NCBI GenBank assembly: GCA_900769465.1 | Contig: CAAGGT010000191.1 | Location: forward strand, 22,598-86,597 | DNA from: Bacteroidaceae bacterium | GTDB lineage: Bacteria > Bacteroidota > Bacteroidia > Bacteroidales > Bacteroidaceae | Reading direction: 5' to 3' | DNA: 64,000 nucleotides | Shown: positions 61,895 to 64,000 of the stretch, one piece after another | Layout of the letters: each line of letters starts with the position of its first letter | How positions within the stretch are numbered: position 1 is the stretch's first letter | The notes under the pieces: generated by a model | Database searches by the model: none | Told to the model about the DNA's origin: nothing | What the model saw: only the letters and a program-made list of their open reading frames with translations | Program-made: the position numbers and the translations under genes

Positions 61895-62319
61895 AGCTGT
61901 GACAGGTATTCCAATCCCTCTTTGTAGCCATTAAAACCTTTGCCGCAGATGGTCTTGTGTGCATAGAGCGATACATAGGAGAAACGGCGGAACTCCTCGC
62001 GGGTAGAGATATCGGTCAAATGCACCTCCACGGTGGGCAACGCCACGGCCTTCAGGGCATCAAGAATTGCCACACTGGTGTGCGTGTAGGCCGCAGGATT
62101 AATCAATATTCCGTCGAACACGCCGTACGCAGCCTGAATCTTGTCGACAATCACACCCTCGTGGTTCGACTGGAAAAGCTCTACCTCAACACCACAATCG
62201 GCAGCACAATCACGGATGAACTGCTGCAACGCCGCAAAATTCTGCGCGCCATAAAGCGCCGGCTCACGCAACCCCAAAAGATTGAGGTTAGGACCGTTTA
62301 TTACCAATATCTTTTTCAT
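61891..62319 (-). CDS. aroQ: Type II 3-dehydroquinate dehydratase
   Basis: 142 residues, normal length. LVINGPNLNLLGLREPALYG with catalytic Tyr, FQSNHEGVIVDKIQAA, ILINPAAYTHTSVAI with catalytic His region, VEVHLTDISTREEFRR. Third step of the shikimate pathway. Coupled to nnrD by a four-base overlap. The folded repeat pair lies directly upstream, between it and pheA, which also belongs to aromatic amino acid synthesis. Confidence 0.97.
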   Translation of the reverse strand: MKKILVINGPNLNLLGLREPALYGAQNFAALQQFIRDCAADCGVEVELFQSNHEGVIVDKIQAAYGVFDGILINPAAYTHTSVAILDALKAVALPTVEVHLTDISTREEFRRFSYVSLYAHKTICGKGFNGYKEGLEYLSQL

Positions 62320-62381
62320 ATCAAATTATATTCAACAACACAGCTATCGCACTTTTAAACAATTCCACAAAATTGTTAGCA

Positions 62382-62484
62382 TAAAACGGTGAGGATAAGG
62401 CGTATGGCTGTTAAGAAACCGAAGTTTACTGAGCGTAAATGAGGATTACGCAACAGCCACAACGACGCAATGATCGCCGTTTTA
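62382..62484. repeat. Folded element, copy A
   Basis: 103 bases. Outer arms TAAAACGGTGA (62382-62392) and TCGCCGTTTTA (62474-62484); middle stem TGGCTGTT/AACAGCCA; apical hairpin TTTAC/GTAAA inside GAAGTTTACTGAGCGTAAAT. It shares layout, length and consensus ends (GGTGAG..., ACGCA.T.ATCGCC) with copy B, with stems changed on both sides. Confidence 0.75.
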
Positions 62485-62502
62485 CCAAATAAATTATTAG
62501 TA

Positions 62503-62604
62503 TAAATTGGTGAGAACCAGGCTTGCGAAGATTTTGGGAATAGAAGTTTAGTGACCTAAATGACTGTTCACAAAATCGAGTGTAACGCAGTTATCGCCAA
62601 TTTA
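62503..62604. repeat. Folded element, copy B
   Basis: 102 bases. Outer arms TAAATTGGTGA (62503-62513) and TCGCCAATTTA (62594-62604); middle stem GATTTTG/CAAAATC; apical hairpin TTTAG/CTAAA. Compared with copy A every stem is kept although its bases differ. It ends 11 bases before the pheA stop codon. Confidence 0.75.
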
Positions 62605-62614
62605 GACAATAATT

Positions 62615-63757
62615 TTATATTATTTCGGCGTATGTACCAAAATACCTGAACTGCTCGCCGCACTCGTGAAGTTCACACATCAGGGAGAGGAACTCTTCAC
62701 TGTAGACCGAGGCTTCGATGTCGAAATAGAAACGGTATTCGAACTCGCGCTCGGGGATTTGGCGGCTCTCGAGCTTAACAAGGTTAACACCGCTTGCATT
62801 GAAACGGGACATTATGCGGAAGAGAGTTCCGGGACGATTGGGTATGTTTATCATCACACTTGTACGGTCGGCTCCCGAATAGATTTTGGCCTCTTTCGCA
62901 ATGCAGATGAAGCGTGTATAGTTGTTGTCGCGGTTCTGCACCGATGACTTGAGTACCTGTAACTGGTAAAGTTCGGCACAAAGGCGCGATGAAAGCGATG
63001 CTTTTGTGGGGTCACCGCCCTGTGCAACCATACGTGCTGCCTCGGCGGTGTTCTCACAGGCTATCACACGCACGTTCTTCAGAGTGGAGAGGAACTCGGA
63101 GCATTGGTTTATTGCCTGCTGGTGTGAATAGATTTCACGTATATCCTCGAGTCTGGTACCCGGCAGAGCAAGGATTGCGTGGTCCACCTTCAGGCGTACA
63201 CCACGTACAATGCTCACATTGTATGCCGCAAGAAGATCATAGATGGCATTTACCGAACCGGCAAGCGAGTTCTCTATTGGCAACACGCCAAACTCGCAAA
63301 GGCCACCGCTGACAGCCTTGAATACTCCCTCGAAATTGTTCATATACATAATCTCGGGAAGGTCGAAAAGACGCTCCGATGCAAGATGGGCATACGAACC
63401 TTCGCAACCGGCACAGGCCACAGAGCCACGTTTGGGGAACGGGCGTGGCGGAACGGCTGCAATACCCTTGAAGTGGTTGAAGAATTCGCTTCCCTCGGAG
63501 AGCATACGTGTCTCATAGGACTCGCTGAGATCAAAGATCGTACGGTAGAGTGTGCGGCCATAACCCTCAAACTCCGGACCAAGACGTTTTGACACGTTCT
63601 GCAACACGGTGCGGGCACGCGATGGATGATACACCGGCAAATTATTCTCCTTCTTGTATTTTCCGATACCTGAAACAACTTGCATACGACGAGCGAAAAG
63701 GTCGCACATTTGGGTGTCTATTTCATCAATCTCCTGACGTAGTTTGTCCAAATCCAT
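62615..63757 (-). CDS. pheA: Bifunctional chorismate mutase / prephenate dehydratase
   Basis: 380 residues: N-terminal AroQ-type mutase (DLDKLRQEIDEIDTQMCDLF, RRMQVVSGIGKYKKENN), prephenate dehydratase domain (GCEGSYAHLASERLF, FGVLPIENSLAGSVNAIYDL, ending TRFICIAKEA) and the C-terminal ACT domain (SVMINIPNRPGTLFRIMSRF, LVKLESRQIPEREFEYRFYF). It makes phenylpyruvate and is normally feedback-inhibited by phenylalanine through the ACT domain. GSYAH replaces the more usual GSYSH/GAYSE, a small change. Upstream (right) lies a tandem repeat. Confidence 0.96.
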   Translation of the reverse strand: MDLDKLRQEIDEIDTQMCDLFARRMQVVSGIGKYKKENNLPVYHPSRARTVLQNVSKRLGPEFEGYGRTLYRTIFDLSESYETRMLSEGSEFFNHFKGIAAVPPRPFPKRGSVACAGCEGSYAHLASERLFDLPEIMYMNNFEGVFKAVSGGLCEFGVLPIENSLAGSVNAIYDLLAAYNVSIVRGVRLKVDHAILALPGTRLEDIREIYSHQQAINQCSEFLSTLKNVRVIACENTAEAARMVAQGGDPTKASLSSRLCAELYQLQVLKSSVQNRDNNYTRFICIAKEAKIYSGADRTSVMINIPNRPGTLFRIMSRFNASGVNLVKLESRQIPEREFEYRFYFDIEASVYSEEFLSLMCELHECGEQFRYFGTYAEII

Positions 63758-63818
63758 ATTATGCTGTTTTTTTATATTTATTTTCTAATAACACGTAACC
63801 CTGATAAAGCGAAATGTT

Positions 63819-64000
63819 TTATCTTTCAGCTTTAATCACACTCTGTGTGATTGAACCCGCTCCTGCTCGGCATAGTAAAAACAAGTTTTTCCTCTGCTCT
63901 CGCTTACTCTTATCTTTCAGCTTTAATCACACTCTGTGTGATTGAACCCGCTCCTGCTCGGCATAGTAAAAACAAGTTTTTCCTCTGCTCTCGCTTACTC
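63819..64000. repeat. Perfect 91-base tandem repeat, at least two units
   Basis: Units 63819-63909 and 63910-64000 are identical and the second ends exactly at the window edge, so the array may go on. Each unit contains the hairpins AATCACAC/GTGTGATT (loop TCT) and AAAAAC/GTTTTT (loop AA). No ORF. 91 is not a multiple of three, which also argues against coding. It lies upstream of pheA. Confidence 0.92.

Noticed and set aside
63819..64000. CRISPR-like array at the right edge
   Set aside because: The complete 91-base unit is repeated without any variable spacer, and no cas gene is present.

Overview
The window comes from a bacterium of the order Bacteroidales, probably a host-associated (gut) species. 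The evidence is a type IX secretion pair (PorU and PorV), DUF6089 and DUF6242 proteins next to uppS and bamA, promoters of the Bacteroidetes type (TTTG, about 19 bases, then TAnnTTTG), split LysO genes, an S46 dipeptidyl-peptidase, GH95 and GH84 glycosidases, and a BspA-like leucine-rich-repeat protein. I cannot fix the family or genus from sequence alone.

Layout. 1-14280 is ordinary chromosome: the purD start, a THUMP RNA methyltransferase, a lytic transglycosylase, rubrerythrin, class I fumarase, hflX, dprA, a TPR lipoprotein, xerD, an O-methyltransferase, rbfA and a LolC/E-type permease. 14358-31487 is about 17 kb of almost uninterrupted minus-strand genes for the cell envelope. In transcription order they are rex, an FAH-family enzyme, porU, porV, ispF, a phosphoesterase, ribD, DUF6242, DUF6089, uppS, bamA, three Skp/OmpH-like chaperones and murI. 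31609-35111 is a plus-strand set: a SUI1 factor, pyrE, an SRPBCC protein, argH and a four-cysteine lipoprotein.

35188-about 45020 is a visibly AT-rich genomic island lodged in tRNA-Leu(UAA). It carries a large serine recombinase whose last codons lie inside the tRNA, a small conserved ORF, a resolvase, an SH3-barrel (DUF2693-like) protein, a BspA-like protein with a type IX-like C-terminal signal followed by a 50-residue peptide gene, a filamentous-phage-type replication protein, a NUMOD3-like protein and a DUF234-type ATPase. A 12/13 match to the tRNA 3' end at 45006-45018 is the best candidate for its right border.

45295-58391 returns to chromosome: a DPP11-like peptidase, an AspT/YidE-type transporter, a GH95 fucosidase, split LysO, thioredoxin, then a transporter-porin-GH84 operon. 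Together these suggest scavenging of host peptides and glycans (fucose, N-acetylglucosamine). 58569-63757 holds a PAP2 phosphatase, a BASS-type transporter, the NAD(P)HX repair enzyme, aroQ and pheA.

The least explained material is non-coding: two adjacent, covarying, about 102-base folded elements between aroQ and pheA; a long folded leader before the BspA-like gene; a nested hairpin element between hflX and fumarase; and 91-base perfect tandem repeats running off the right edge.
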